Assembly (NCBI RefSeq): GCF_017942085.1
Contig: NZ_JAGKSP010000002.1
Coordinates: forward strand, 744,001 to 808,000
DNA length: 64,000 nucleotides
Reading direction: 5' to 3'
Source: Paenibacillus lignilyticus
GTDB lineage: Bacteria; Bacillota; Bacilli; Paenibacillales; Paenibacillaceae
The notes below the pieces were generated by a model. It made no database searches, was not told where the DNA came from, and worked only from the letters and a program-made list of their open reading frames with translations. This document shows, piece by piece, positions 50,771 through 59,916 of this stretch (its first letter is position 1; the number at the start of each line of letters is the position of its first letter). Made by a program: the position numbers and the translations under genes.

Positions 50771-51769
50771 CTATGACAAAGCCTTCTTCTGTAAGGCGCC
50801 TTGAATCACGTTGCGAATGAAAGCTACTTCTTCCGCATTCAACGGGTTGCCGGCTCCTTGCGCATTGGACTCTACTTGCTTCGCATTCTTAAAGCCCGGG
50901 ATGACACAAGCATTAGGAGATTGAGCAAGCGCAAACTGAATCGCTACCCGCACCAAGTCTTGGACTTCCGTGCCGAACCGTTCCTTGATCGGTTGCAGAC
51001 GCTCGCGTATTTCCAGCAGTCGCTCTTTGGTATAGGAAGAGTTGGAAGCCCGAACATCCCCTTCGCCGAATTTCGGCGGGTTTTCCGGATCGAATTTATC
51101 CAGCAGCAGCCCCTGTGCAAGCGGCCCGAACAATACCATCCCGATATTTTGCTCATCTGCCCATTGAAACAGATTCGTGTCCGGCTTATCGAAAGAATTG
51201 CCAAACGCATTATAGTGGAACTGCAGAACATCCGGACGCGTAACCGGGCAGACACGCATAAAGTCGCTGTAGCCGTAACCGGACTGACCGATGACACGCA
51301 CTTTGCCTTCCTTTTGCAGCTCGCGCATGGTTTCGGCCGCTTCCTCCAGATAGAGATCGTTCGGTCCAAAATTCGTATTATGGAAGAAATGAAGATCCAA
51401 ATAATCCGTTCCTAAATTCATGAGCGATTGCTCCAGCTGATGACGAATGTGAATGGGCTGCATCGCGTTTGGCGCTGTTCCGCGGAACCAGCCAACTTTG
51501 GACGCAATCACGACTTGATCACGCGGAACTTCTTTTAGAAACCGTCCGAGAACACGCTCCGAATGGCCGTCCCCATAGACATCCGCCGTGTCAAAATGAT
51601 TGATCCCCAGCTCAAAAGCGCGGTTCAACCCGGCGATGGACTCATCATCATCATTACCGGACCAACCTACTGCCTCACCGTCACGCCACGAAGGTCCGCC
51701 AATTGCCCAGCAGCCTAAGCTGACCTCGCTTACCCGTAAACCGGAACGCCCAAGAACACGATATTCCAC
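50771..51769 (-). CDS. Aldo/keto reductase
   Basis: A 332-aa NAD(P)H-dependent oxidoreductase with the AKR tetrad: Asp and Tyr in DTADVYGDGHSE, Lys in VIASKVGW and His in LHFFHNTN. The start is the GTG at 51769, 10 nt after AAGGAG, giving VEYRVLGRSGLRVSEVSLGC; the longer frame has no ribosome binding site. Sequence style (DDDESIAGLNRAFELGINHF) matches the AKR11/12-like general stress or sugar-reducing group. It stands alone, divergent from the second germination operon. Confidence 0.94.
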   Translation of the reverse strand: MEYRVLGRSGLRVSEVSLGCWAIGGPSWRDGEAVGWSGNDDDESIAGLNRAFELGINHFDTADVYGDGHSERVLGRFLKEVPRDQVVIASKVGWFRGTAPNAMQPIHIRHQLEQSLMNLGTDYLDLHFFHNTNFGPNDLYLEEAAETMRELQKEGKVRVIGQSGYGYSDFMRVCPVTRPDVLQFHYNAFGNSFDKPDTNLFQWADEQNIGMVLFGPLAQGLLLDKFDPENPPKFGEGDVRASNSSYTKERLLEIRERLQPIKERFGTEVQDLVRVAIQFALAQSPNACVIPGFKNAKQVESNAQGAGNPLNAEEVAFIRNVIQGALQKKALS

Positions 51770-51964
51770 TAGATCACAACTCCTTATGATGGTTTGAATT
51801 GGATGAACACCTTCATGAGAAACTATATACAAGTTATAGACTGCTAGGAAGTACGCACATTATGTTCACCTACTTCCCTTAAAGTAACTACCCGTTACTA
51901 ATAAAACTCCCTTCGGTTTCGAACAGGGCTTTACAGCGACAGTTTCGTATGAATTTCCTTCTTA

Positions 51965-51993
51965 TGGATAAAATATGCAAATCAAGCATCTTA
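51965..51993 (+). promoter_or_regulatory. Possible sigma-G-type promoter of the second germination operon
   Basis: TGGATA (51965-51970), 16 bp, CATCTTA (51987-51993) resembles the forespore sigma-G consensus TGAATA/CATACTA with one and two mismatches and a spacer one base short. It lies 40 bp before the A-subunit start. Confidence 0.35.
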
Positions 51994-52032
51994 TCCGATC
52001 TGCATTGTTCAGTAAGAGGGGGAAATTCAACC

Positions 52033-53514
52033 GTGAAAATATCGCCCACAGGAGACGCGCATGCAGACTTATTTAGTGACATTCAAGAAAATGAGCAGCT
52101 TTTTAAACGCGTCTTTCTGAACTGCTCGGATGTCTCGTTCCGGGAAATTACAACGGACGGCAAGGTAAGACTGCTCTTAATTTACGTGGCCAACATGGTG
52201 AATGCGGAAGAACTCAATACGAATATCTTAAAACCTCTCTTCTACGAAGGACTGCCGCAAGGTTTGGACTCCGTTAACAGCATCTCCCAAATGCTCGAAC
52301 AATCGCGGTTTTCCGTCTTGCATGTTATGACTAGTTCGAATGTTAGCGGGATCGTGGAATGCGTATTGCGGGGACATGTGGCGATCTTGGTTGACGGCGA
52401 AGCGTCAGCTATAGTGGCAGATGTGACCAACTTCGAAACCCGTACAATCGGCGAACCCTCGGAAGAGGCAACTCTTCGCGGCTCCAGAGAAAGCTTCACG
52501 GAGCTGTTGACCACCAATACGACGATGATGCGCCGCATTTTCGCCACGCCGGACTTGAAAATGGAGCAGTTGACGCTCGGAAAATATACGAAAACCGAAG
52601 TCGTCATCACCTATCTCGAAGGCGTCGTTGACCTATCCGTTCTGGATGAAGTTCGCAAAAGGGTCAAACGCATCCGCATAGACGGCATTCTGGAATCGGG
52701 TTATATCGAAGAATCCATTGAGGATACCCACTTCTCTCCTTTCCCCCAAATCCTGAACAGCGAACGACCCGATGTCGTTGCCGCCGGACTTCTGGAAGGC
52801 AAAGTAGCGATCTTGACGAACGGAACGCCGATCGCGCTTATCGTGCCCATGACCTTCTGGGCTGGCCTGCAGGCGCCGGATGATTATTTTGAACGGTTCC
52901 TCTTCGTCACGTTAAACCGATGGATTCGCTATATGTTTGTCCTTATCTCGGTCTTCCTGCCTTCCATCTATATCGCCCTGACGGATTTCAATCCGGAGAT
53001 GGTTCCTGCCAAGCTCATGCTAAGCATCGCCGCGCTGCGCGAGAAAGCGCCTTTCCCGACAGTGATCGAAGTGTTCATGATGGAATTCGTATTCGAAGCG
53101 CTGAGGGAGGCCGGAATCCGTCTCCCACGGCAGATCGGTCCTCTCGTCAGCATCGTCGGTGCCCTGGTTATTGGTGAAGCAGCCGTTCGGGCCGGCATTA
53201 TTTCCGCACCGATCGTCATCATCGTACCTGCTGCAGGCATCTCGTCGTTCGTCATTCCAAGGTACAGCTTCAGTTTCCCCATGCGGATCCTCCGCTTTCC
53301 CATGCTCATACTCGCCGGTTTGTTCGGGTTGTTCGGGATCGCGATCGGGATTATCGCCATTCTCATCCATTTGATTCATTTACAGCCGTTCGGTACGCCC
53401 TATCTGTCTCCGGTTGCACCGCTTAAGAAAGGTAAGCTAAAGGACGTATTGATGCGTTGGCCCCACAAGCTGACCCGAAAATCCGAACCCGTTCCGGAGG
53501 CGGACCACCCATGA
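52033..53514 (+). CDS. GerA-type spore germination protein (A subunit)
   Basis: A 493-aa A subunit. The GTG at 52033 is used because GAGGGGG lies 10 nt upstream, whereas the ATG at 51949 has none. The soluble N-terminal half contains GKVAILTNGTPIALIVPMTF; the membrane half has FNPEMVPAKLMLSIAALREK and EALREAGIRLPRQIGPLVSI. It is clearly paralogous to the protein at 11784 but diverged. First gene of a plus-strand A-C-B operon coding for a nutrient receptor in the spore inner membrane. Confidence 0.93.
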   Translation: MKISPTGDAHADLFSDIQENEQLFKRVFLNCSDVSFREITTDGKVRLLLIYVANMVNAEELNTNILKPLFYEGLPQGLDSVNSISQMLEQSRFSVLHVMTSSNVSGIVECVLRGHVAILVDGEASAIVADVTNFETRTIGEPSEEATLRGSRESFTELLTTNTTMMRRIFATPDLKMEQLTLGKYTKTEVVITYLEGVVDLSVLDEVRKRVKRIRIDGILESGYIEESIEDTHFSPFPQILNSERPDVVAAGLLEGKVAILTNGTPIALIVPMTFWAGLQAPDDYFERFLFVTLNRWIRYMFVLISVFLPSIYIALTDFNPEMVPAKLMLSIAALREKAPFPTVIEVFMMEFVFEALREAGIRLPRQIGPLVSIVGALVIGEAAVRAGIISAPIVIIVPAAGISSFVIPRYSFSFPMRILRFPMLILAGLFGLFGIAIGIIAILIHLIHLQPFGTPYLSPVAPLKKGKLKDVLMRWPHKLTRKSEPVPEADHP

Positions 53515-54650
53515 TCAAGGCAGCCAAAATTGGTTTCGTTATGCTCTTCACGGTCCTAATCGCAACCGGTTGTTGGAATCTCGAGGAACCGGATCAACGC
53601 GCCTTCGTTATGGGGACGGGGATGGACCTGAACAAGGATGGCAAATACATGCTCAGCACGCTGATCGCAATACCGGCAGGTATTGGCGTAGAAGAGGGGA
53701 ATACCACCCAGAAGAGCTTCCGGGTATTGGCCTCTACGGGCAAAAACAACTCGGATGCGGCGCAGAAGCTGCAAGCCCAATTATCGCGCAGCTTGTTCAT
53801 CGGCCATCGTGAAATCGTTCTGATCGGCGAGAAGATGGCCGAGCATGGGATAGCTGATTTGGTCGATGAATTTTTCCGCAACCCCCAGTCGGAAGCCAGA
53901 TCCAAAATTTTTGTCGTGAAAGGCACGCAGGCGAAGAACGTCTTCGAAATCAACTCCATGTTCGATCCCTATATCACGTCAACGCTCTATGACGAGCAAG
54001 CCACGCTAGGGTTGAGAAACTTTTATTTCGCTGCCTTTATGTACGATGCCTTGGGCCAAGGCACACAGCCCCTGCTGCCGGCGCTCACTATGAATCGGAA
54101 GAAACACTACGTCTATTCCGGATTCGCGATCTTGGACAAGGATAACGATCTCAAGCTGGCGGCATATTTGAATCCAGAGGAATCCTTCTATACGAATTGG
54201 ATGAAGAGAAGAGTCAATAATTACTTCATGACTTCCACCGTATCCGGATTCGAGGGAACCTTCAGTATAAAGCTGAGATCCCTGAATCGGCGAATTCAGA
54301 CGAGCGTGCGGGGTAATCGAGTAAAAGTCGATATTCAGCTGTCCGGAGCCGGCGTTCTCGTTGAAAATAATACGAATTTGGATCCGTCCACGGAAAGCCA
54401 TCTCTTGCTGATTCAGAAGTCGATGAATGAAAGTTCCAAGAAAATCATTGAACAGTTGGTAGAAAAAGCGCAAAAGCAAATCAAACTCGATTTCTTCGGG
54501 TTTGGCGAAATTGTACATCATCAGCATCCCGCCCAATGGAAAGCGCTGCGGACGAAATGGAACGTGATATTTCCGCAAATCGAGGTGTCGGTACGCGTCA
54601 ATCTTAAATGCAAAGATTTGGGTGAAACCAACTCTACAATCTACCGCTAA
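53511..54650 (+). CDS. Ger(x)C family spore germination lipoprotein (C subunit)
   Basis: A 379-aa lipoprotein. The start at 53511 overlaps the A-subunit stop by 4 nt (ATGA) and gives the signal IGFVMLFTVLIATGCWNLEE with lipobox ATGC. The remaining sequence has the three GerC domains and ends in a beta-strand region (WNVIFPQIEVSVRVNLKCKD). It is on the outer face of the spore inner membrane in complex with the A and B subunits encoded on either side. Confidence 0.93.
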   Translation: MIKAAKIGFVMLFTVLIATGCWNLEEPDQRAFVMGTGMDLNKDGKYMLSTLIAIPAGIGVEEGNTTQKSFRVLASTGKNNSDAAQKLQAQLSRSLFIGHREIVLIGEKMAEHGIADLVDEFFRNPQSEARSKIFVVKGTQAKNVFEINSMFDPYITSTLYDEQATLGLRNFYFAAFMYDALGQGTQPLLPALTMNRKKHYVYSGFAILDKDNDLKLAAYLNPEESFYTNWMKRRVNNYFMTSTVSGFEGTFSIKLRSLNRRIQTSVRGNRVKVDIQLSGAGVLVENNTNLDPSTESHLLLIQKSMNESSKKIIEQLVEKAQKQIKLDFFGFGEIVHHQHPAQWKALRTKWNVIFPQIEVSVRVNLKCKDLGETNSTIYR

Positions 54651-54667
54651 TGTCAGGAGGGATGCAC

Positions 54668-55762
54668 TTGAAAGAGATGAAATTGTCAGGCGTGCAGGTC
54701 ATGTGGATTTTCGCGACGGTTGAAGTCGTGCTGTTCATCTGGGGAATGATAACGCCGTCGATTAATCTAAGCAAACAAGACGCATGGATAACCATGTTAA
54801 CCGGCGGCGCAGTGGCAATGGCTTTAACCGCGATCGTCGTCCGTTTGTGCATGCTGCATCCTCGCCAAACACTGGTCGAATTTAGTCAGGCCCTTCTCGG
54901 AAAGTGGCTGGGAAGGGCAATCGTCCTTCCTTATTTCGCGGTATGGTTTGGGCTGAATGCTGCCGCGCTTCGATTGTTTGGCGATTTTATCCATCTCATT
55001 ATGCTCGACAAAACGCCGGTTTGGCTGATCATGCTGCTCATGACCGCATTAATGATCTACATTACGTACTGCGTTGGCATTATGGGCATCGGAAGGTTTT
55101 GCGAAATCGCCGGACCAATTATGGTGCTTACCCTGCTTGTCGGCTTTAGTCTGAATATCGTCGATATTAAATGGCATTATATTCTACCGATCATCAATGA
55201 TTTCGGATGGGGCGCCATTATGAAGCATTCTATTCAGCCTGCTTCGTTCCTTGGCGAATCCTTGATCTTCTTCAGCATCCTTCCATTTCTGGAGCACCCG
55301 AAACAAGCCTATTCGAAATCGCTGATTGCCGTTGGCATGACTGCTGTGCTGGCTTGCCTTGCAACGACATTGGTCTTGCTCGTCTTCGGACCGGATGTGT
55401 CGGCTAGGATGCGATATCCGTACTTTATGCTCGTACGCTCCATCAATCTCCTCGATTTCATCCAAAACATGGATATCTTCGTCATCTTCATTTGGGTCTT
55501 CGGCTTGTTCGCCCGGATATCGTTATATTTGTTCATCACGAGCTATGAGGCGGCACGCTGGTTCCGCGTGAAGAGTTGGCGGACCTTCATTTGGTTCGGA
55601 GCGCCAGCGATGTATATTATGGCACTGTTCATTCCGAACGAGGCCATCATGAATTCCGTGAATTTTTATTGGCAAACGATCGCATACCCTATCTGTTCGA
55701 TCGGGATCCCTCTGCTGCTGCTGCTCGTTTCGGCTTTTCGTAAGAAGACGGTGCAAATGTAA
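54668..55762 (+). CDS. GerAB/ArcD/ProY family spore germination permease (B subunit)
   Basis: A 364-aa membrane protein with ten hydrophobic segments. Start is most likely the TTG at 54668, 7 nt after AGGAGG; an ATG at 54650 overlapping the C-subunit stop has no ribosome binding site. The first helix (VQVMWIFATVEVVLFIWGMI) lacks the GVGxLPxP pattern of the paralogue at 10659, suggesting a different germinant. Third gene of the operon, followed directly by a strong terminator. Confidence 0.92.
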   Translation: MKEMKLSGVQVMWIFATVEVVLFIWGMITPSINLSKQDAWITMLTGGAVAMALTAIVVRLCMLHPRQTLVEFSQALLGKWLGRAIVLPYFAVWFGLNAAALRLFGDFIHLIMLDKTPVWLIMLLMTALMIYITYCVGIMGIGRFCEIAGPIMVLTLLVGFSLNIVDIKWHYILPIINDFGWGAIMKHSIQPASFLGESLIFFSILPFLEHPKQAYSKSLIAVGMTAVLACLATTLVLLVFGPDVSARMRYPYFMLVRSINLLDFIQNMDIFVIFIWVFGLFARISLYLFITSYEAARWFRVKSWRTFIWFGAPAMYIMALFIPNEAIMNSVNFYWQTIAYPICSIGIPLLLLLVSAFRKKTVQM

Positions 55763-55799
55763 AAAAGTCTGCCGCAATCGTCGGCAGACTTTTTACATT
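55762..55799 (+). terminator. Intrinsic terminator of the second germination operon
   Basis: GTCTGCCG (55767-55774) pairs with CGGCAGAC (55782-55789), flanked by A6 and T5 and extended by AAATGT/ACATTT. The stem begins at the stop codon of the B subunit and also faces the convergent gene at 55883. Confidence 0.9.
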
Positions 55800-55882
55800 T
55801 GCATTTATTCTGAGATCCGGAGGATGTCCACTCTCTCTGCATGACTTATCCTCTCCGCGGTTCCCATTTAACTCTGACAGGT

Positions 55883-56461
55883 CTAGCCCTGATTGCCTTC
55901 AACGGCGATTAGCAGCACCGCGGCGGCGAGGCCCAGACGGCGATCAAGCTTGTCATTATGATCGTCGGAGAAATTAAGGTTTAGTTTCTGGACAAACGGA
56001 TTGAAGTTTTGTTTGAACTCAGCGACCTTCGTCCCGTTCACCACTACGTTGTAATGCTGAGGAATTAAATTCGTCAGGAATCTTCGCAGAAGCGCAAGCA
56101 GCGCGTTATCTTCCTTAATCAAGCCGATCTCTTCCTCACTCGGGCTCAATATCGCCCATTCATCCTTTAATATCGACTTCATCCCCTTACGTCGAAGAGA
56201 ACCTATTTTATACCCGGTTTCGACATCGACCACATCGAAGATGGAGGAAAAATCAATGACGCTTCGCGCGTGAATGGTAACTAACTCATCTTGCATCGTT
56301 TCATCCCCGTAAAGCCGGATGTCTTCCTTTAGCTTGAAGGCTTTCATCTTCGAGAACAGGACCGGTTTCTCATTGTTGTCGAAAATATCGATTTTAGCGC
56401 CAACCAGAGAAAGGATTTGTTTTCTAACCACGTATTGCTGAAGATTGAATTTCGGATTCAA
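55883..56461 (-). CDS. LURP-one/scramblase-like domain protein
   Basis: A 192-aa protein. Start at TTG 56461, 7 nt after AGGGGG. The sequence (YVVRKQILSLVGAKIDIFDN, VLFSKMKAFKLKEDIRLYGD, FSSIFDVVDVETGYKIGSLR, KDEWAILSP) matches the twelve-stranded barrel of LURP-one-related/Tubby-like proteins. The C-terminal hydrophobic stretch RLGLAAAVLLIAVE may be the buried helix of the fold. Bacterial members are uncharacterised; membrane or phospholipid association is suggested from structural kinship only. It is a single-gene unit convergent with the germination operon. Confidence 0.8.
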   Translation of the reverse strand: MNPKFNLQQYVVRKQILSLVGAKIDIFDNNEKPVLFSKMKAFKLKEDIRLYGDETMQDELVTIHARSVIDFSSIFDVVDVETGYKIGSLRRKGMKSILKDEWAILSPSEEEIGLIKEDNALLALLRRFLTNLIPQHYNVVVNGTKVAEFKQNFNPFVQKLNLNFSDDHNDKLDRRLGLAAAVLLIAVEGNQG

Positions 56462-56618
56462 GTCCTCGCCCCCTATAAGTGTACCTACTCTCAATGATTG
56501 TACCAGCTATTGTGATTTTCCGGTATATGGATACCTGAAGCGATTTACATAATCTTAACAAGCATTCATCGAAACTTCCCCACTGCTCGGACGTTTAACC
56601 CTTTCGGAGGTGAAAATC

Positions 56619-57035
56619 ATGAAAAACAAAATCGTTAAGTATTTACCGATCACTGCTATCATCCTATTACTAGCAATGATCGGCACGGCGTGCGGGAGTA
56701 ATAACACCAACAATTCCGCTGAGAACTCTTCGGTAAACGCTTCGGCAACGGATTCTTCAACCGCTGATAACAACACTGCGTCGACGGATTCGGCTGCCGC
56801 TAACAATGGCTCCTCAGCAGACGAAACGGTTACGCAGGAAGACGCGCCCGTCGTTATGTCCGGTGTATTCAACGGAGTGGTTGGCGACAAGACCATTGAA
56901 ATTGAAACCGGCGTCGGCTCGCTCTCCTATCAGGTCAGCAGTGAGATTGCCGACAAAGTATCCAAGTGGGAAAAAGGCATCAATGTAAAGTTTGAGTACA
57001 AAGAAGACACCATTACCACAATCGATAAAGAGTAA
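56619..57035 (+). CDS. Small lipoprotein of unknown function
   Basis: A 138-aa secreted lipoprotein: signal YLPITAIILLLAMIGTACGS with lipobox GTAC, then ~50 residues of Asn/Ser/Thr/Ala-rich tether, then a ~75-residue folded domain (VMSGVFNGVVGDKTIEIETG, SSEIADKVSKWEKGINVKFE). The start at 56619 has GGAGGT 8 nt upstream; a GTG at 56610 overlaps it. The folded part looks like a small beta-barrel binding domain. Monocistronic with a strong terminator. Function not known. Confidence 0.85.
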   Translation: MKNKIVKYLPITAIILLLAMIGTACGSNNTNNSAENSSVNASATDSSTADNNTASTDSAAANNGSSADETVTQEDAPVVMSGVFNGVVGDKTIEIETGVGSLSYQVSSEIADKVSKWEKGINVKFEYKEDTITTIDKE

Positions 57036-57059
57036 AGGCTGCGGTGATGATTAATTAAC

Positions 57060-57095
57060 AAAGGGACCGTGGAGCACTTCTCCGCGGTCCCTTTT
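57060..57095. terminator. Bidirectional intrinsic terminator
   Basis: GGGACCGTGGAG pairs with CTCCGCGGTCCC (one G-U) between AAA (57060-57062) and TTTT (57092-57095). It serves the lipoprotein gene on the plus strand and the pentapeptide gene on the minus strand. Confidence 0.9.
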
Positions 57096-57107
57096 GTACG
57101 CATCCCT

Positions 57108-57578
57108 TCAACCTACTCTGGCGCCGTGAGCAAGGGCAAGCATGACCGTTTGCTCCCTATCCATTCTCAATCCCGCTAGGTTGAGCGATTTAAAATCCAC
57201 GCCTTCCATCTTGGCCCCTCTTACATCCGCACCCTGCAGCTTCGCTTTGGCCAATATCGCCATCGTCAAATCACTATCTCTTAAGTCGGCCTTTTCCAAG
57301 TTGGCTCCGGATAGGTCGGCTTCATAGAATTTAACTCCGCGCAAATCCTGCCTGATCAAGGAGGCGTGTCTCAGATTGGTATAGGACCAGTCACCTTTAA
57401 TAATCGAGATTCCATCCATAGTGGAGCCGGTGAAATCTGAGCCTGTCATCTTGCATGACTCGAATTTCGATACAAACAGGTTAGCTCCGTTGAAGTTGCA
57501 ATTCTCAAATGCGGTCTCATTATGAATGGAACCATTTAGCAGGGCTCCTCGGGAGTCAAGGACCTGTCTGTTCCCCAT
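57108..57578 (-). CDS. Pentapeptide-repeat protein
   Basis: A 156-aa protein made of about 20 consecutive A(D/N)LxX pentapeptides (for example GANLEKADLRDSDLTMAILA and GADVRGAKMEGVDF), which fold into a right-handed quadrilateral beta-helix. Some such proteins mimic DNA and protect gyrase from quinolones, but most have no assigned role; nothing here points to resistance specifically. The ribosome binding site is weak and the start is 26 bp downstream of the beta-propeller lipoprotein gene. Confidence 0.92.
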   Translation of the reverse strand: MGNRQVLDSRGALLNGSIHNETAFENCNFNGANLFVSKFESCKMTGSDFTGSTMDGISIIKGDWSYTNLRHASLIRQDLRGVKFYEADLSGANLEKADLRDSDLTMAILAKAKLQGADVRGAKMEGVDFKSLNLAGLRMDREQTVMLALAHGARVG

Positions 57579-57604
57579 GATTAGTCAAGTGTATTATTTT
57601 TCTT

Positions 57605-58711
57605 TCATCTGTAACGAACAGCCGTAAGCACGGCCTCTACGTCCGATGATTTACCAAATACGATCCAATGATCCGAAATGAGGGGATTAATTTGCGGCCC
57701 TTCTCCAGAAACAACCGTTTCGGTTCCCATGTCCAGATCTGCTAAATAAATGTCTGAGTTGTGGGATTCGGATCCGACGTCATGCGTAGATGAACCGTTT
57801 CGTTCATCCATCCAGGCGACGAAATGACCGTTAATGACGGGGGTTCGTTGAGCCGCATCCAAATGGGTCACTTGGGTTGTTTTTCCTGTACCTATATCAT
57901 GGACGAAAACATCGCCTGCATAGGAACCGTTAAAAACCTCCCAAGTTACGAGGCTGCCCGATACTTGAGGCCGACCTTCCTTATAGTCTTCCGCAGCGAT
58001 GGGGGTGGTTTCTCCTGTTTCGATACGGTATAGATAAATGTCCGTGTTGTTCTCCGGCACATTCTCGCCGGCTCGCAGCACCCTTTTCGTCACGCGATGC
58101 CCGTTCTCCCAAACGACATTTCCGGCATCGATATCCGGATTCGTATGACCGCCGCTCTCCGAAGTAATCGTCTTCTGTTCACCGGTGTCGATATTATACA
58201 AGACGAGCTGCCAGTGGGACGGATATTCCTTGATCGCGTCGGTAGCGTTATCCATCCAAACGATGTAGTTTCCCCAAATCTTCGGGTTGATCTGCGCCGA
58301 TGGATCCGTTGTCAACTGCCGTTCCTCTCTCGTGGACAGATTGTAGAGAAAGATATCGGCATTCGCAGCATCGTAACTACCCAAATCGCCTAGCGGCGTT
58401 TTCTCGTTCCGCAAATCCGACCAAACCACGAAGTTACCCGAAATATCGAAGCCCGCATCGTCCTGGACGGGAATCGATGCCAGTTGCTTATTCGCGAGAA
58501 GATCGGTTACCGTCAATTCTCCCTTGTCTCTTGTGACCAGGCGATCTCCGTCAAGCGAGCCTTGCCAACCGGATATTTCGCGCTTCTCCAGTGGTTGGAA
58601 GGAGTCACCTTTCGCTAAATCACCAGGCTTCGACGTCGTTGACCCGCATCCGGTCATAGACAGCAACAGTACCAGAAAGGCGCTGATCGCCATAGGGTAT
58701 CTTTTGCTCAT
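57605..58711 (-). CDS. TolB-like beta-propeller lipoprotein
   Basis: A 368-aa lipoprotein with lipobox LSMTGCGST. The mature protein is built of repeated four-stranded blades with the pattern (D/N)IYLYxxxTGExxxIT...PxIxGxxVVWxD, for example GNFVVWSDLRNEKTPLGDLG, NPKIWGNYIVWMDNATDAIK, NTDIYLYRIETGETTPIAAE and INGHFVAWMDERNGS, giving six or so blades of the TolB/WD40-like type. GAGGGGG precedes the ATG. It probably binds a protein or carbohydrate on the cell surface. The exact role is unknown. Confidence 0.88.
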   Translation of the reverse strand: MSKRYPMAISAFLVLLLSMTGCGSTTSKPGDLAKGDSFQPLEKREISGWQGSLDGDRLVTRDKGELTVTDLLANKQLASIPVQDDAGFDISGNFVVWSDLRNEKTPLGDLGSYDAANADIFLYNLSTREERQLTTDPSAQINPKIWGNYIVWMDNATDAIKEYPSHWQLVLYNIDTGEQKTITSESGGHTNPDIDAGNVVWENGHRVTKRVLRAGENVPENNTDIYLYRIETGETTPIAAEDYKEGRPQVSGSLVTWEVFNGSYAGDVFVHDIGTGKTTQVTHLDAAQRTPVINGHFVAWMDERNGSSTHDVGSESHNSDIYLADLDMGTETVVSGEGPQINPLISDHWIVFGKSSDVEAVLTAVRYR

Positions 58712-58810
58712 AGTAAGGTCCCCCTCACAGCATCTTTTGCCATACTAGACGTGTAAGCCAGCTGCAAGGTTACAGAGCCAGACAGAGCTCCGACTGAATG
58801 GACTACGATT

Positions 58811-59575
58811 TCACAGCTCCCTCCACCGGTTTATTTCATTTGACATATAATCAGCAAACGCAACGAAAGCTTCCTTATTACCTACAAATTCATTGGTGAT
58901 GCCGTTATAATCTTCAAGACAATAAGTGAGAACAGGATGAAATTTAAGAGGTAACACTTGAAGCGCCCACTCGCCGCCTTCTTTCTTAGAAGCAACGAAA
59001 TCTTCACGTAAAAACATGAGAACTCTGCACATATTTAAGGTGAAGTAAGTAGGGGAGTCACTAATATCCTCAGCTGCCGATGAAATATCAGTTAGAATTG
59101 ATTGTAAATAATAACTTCTGTCGATGGGTTGAAACATTTCCTGAATAGGTCGACCGTACAGAGTGATTCCTCGCTGATACGTAACCGTTAGATGTGCCGC
59201 TAGGTCATCGTCAGCAAAACCACCGCAAATGTAGTCCTCGTCAGTCTGATACCTTTCCCGATGATCATCCGAGTAATGCAATTCAAAGGGAGAAGGATGG
59301 ACAAACTCCTGTACATGAGCTTCCAGCAGAATGCTTAACTCAATCCCACGTCCGCTTGGCAGATCATCATGAAGGATTAATAGTCTGTTTATGATTTCCT
59401 TTTGTTGCGCTCCGGTTAGTTTGTCTGTTGCAACAACAAGCAAGTCTATGTCGCTTTTCTTCGGATTAAAGCAACCCATTGCCAAAGAGCCATGCAAGTA
59501 AACACCTGCTAGATTTTCCTTCAACACTGTTTGAAACATAGTGGTTATTTTGTGTAAGTATACGTCAGTCTCCAT
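58811..59575 (-). CDS. Aminoglycoside nucleotidyltransferase-like protein (AadA/ANT(9) type, DUF4111)
   Basis: A 254-aa protein close in length to AadA. The nucleotidyltransferase motif GS-x(10)-D-x-D is visible in HGSLAMGCFNPKKSDIDLLV, followed by an all-helical C-terminal domain of the DUF4111 kind (YFTLNMCRVLMFLREDF). Members adenylylate streptomycin/spectinomycin, but chromosomal relatives in environmental Firmicutes are often untested. GGGGGGAGAGCG precedes the ATG. No mobile element is near it. Confidence 0.88.
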   Translation of the reverse strand: METDVYLHKITTMFQTVLKENLAGVYLHGSLAMGCFNPKKSDIDLLVVATDKLTGAQQKEIINRLLILHDDLPSGRGIELSILLEAHVQEFVHPSPFELHYSDDHRERYQTDEDYICGGFADDDLAAHLTVTYQRGITLYGRPIQEMFQPIDRSYYLQSILTDISSAAEDISDSPTYFTLNMCRVLMFLREDFVASKKEGGEWALQVLPLKFHPVLTYCLEDYNGITNEFVGNKEAFVAFADYMSNEINRWREL

Positions 59576-59590
59576 CGCTCTCCCCCCAAT

Positions 59591-59818
59591 TCATTGCTTC
59601 TCTTTATTATAGTGAATCTCAACATTCTCATTTTTTAAGATCATTTCATCCTGCTTCAATTCGATTTCGTAATTGGCATTGTTAATTTCAATTTCGCGAT
59701 CCGACTTCCATTCATAGTTCATAGTGGTGACTGACGCTTTAACTATTTTGACGGTACGATCTCCCTGTATCTCATTTACATAATTCCCCAAGGTAATCTG
59801 TCCTTCTTTAATTTCCAA
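59591..59818 (-). CDS. Possible 5'-truncated small ORF
   Basis: A 75-codon frame, markedly AT-rich compared with its neighbours, encoding a Lys/Glu/Asn-rich sequence (NANYEIELKQDEMILKNENV). The only possible starts are TTG at 59818 or codons within the following 8 up to an in-frame TAA; none has a ribosome binding site. It may be the remnant of a horizontally acquired gene that lost its 5' end. No family recognised. Confidence 0.3.
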   Translation of the reverse strand: MEIKEGQITLGNYVNEIQGDRTVKIVKASVTTMNYEWKSDREIEINNANYEIELKQDEMILKNENVEIHYNKEKQ

Positions 59819-59916
59819 GTAATTGAATGGTACAACTCTAAGTTACTTCACCCAATTCGGTATCTACATGTGAAGTGTCGCCTCCGGAGGGCAGGATCCT
59901 AAACCTATCCGAAGTA

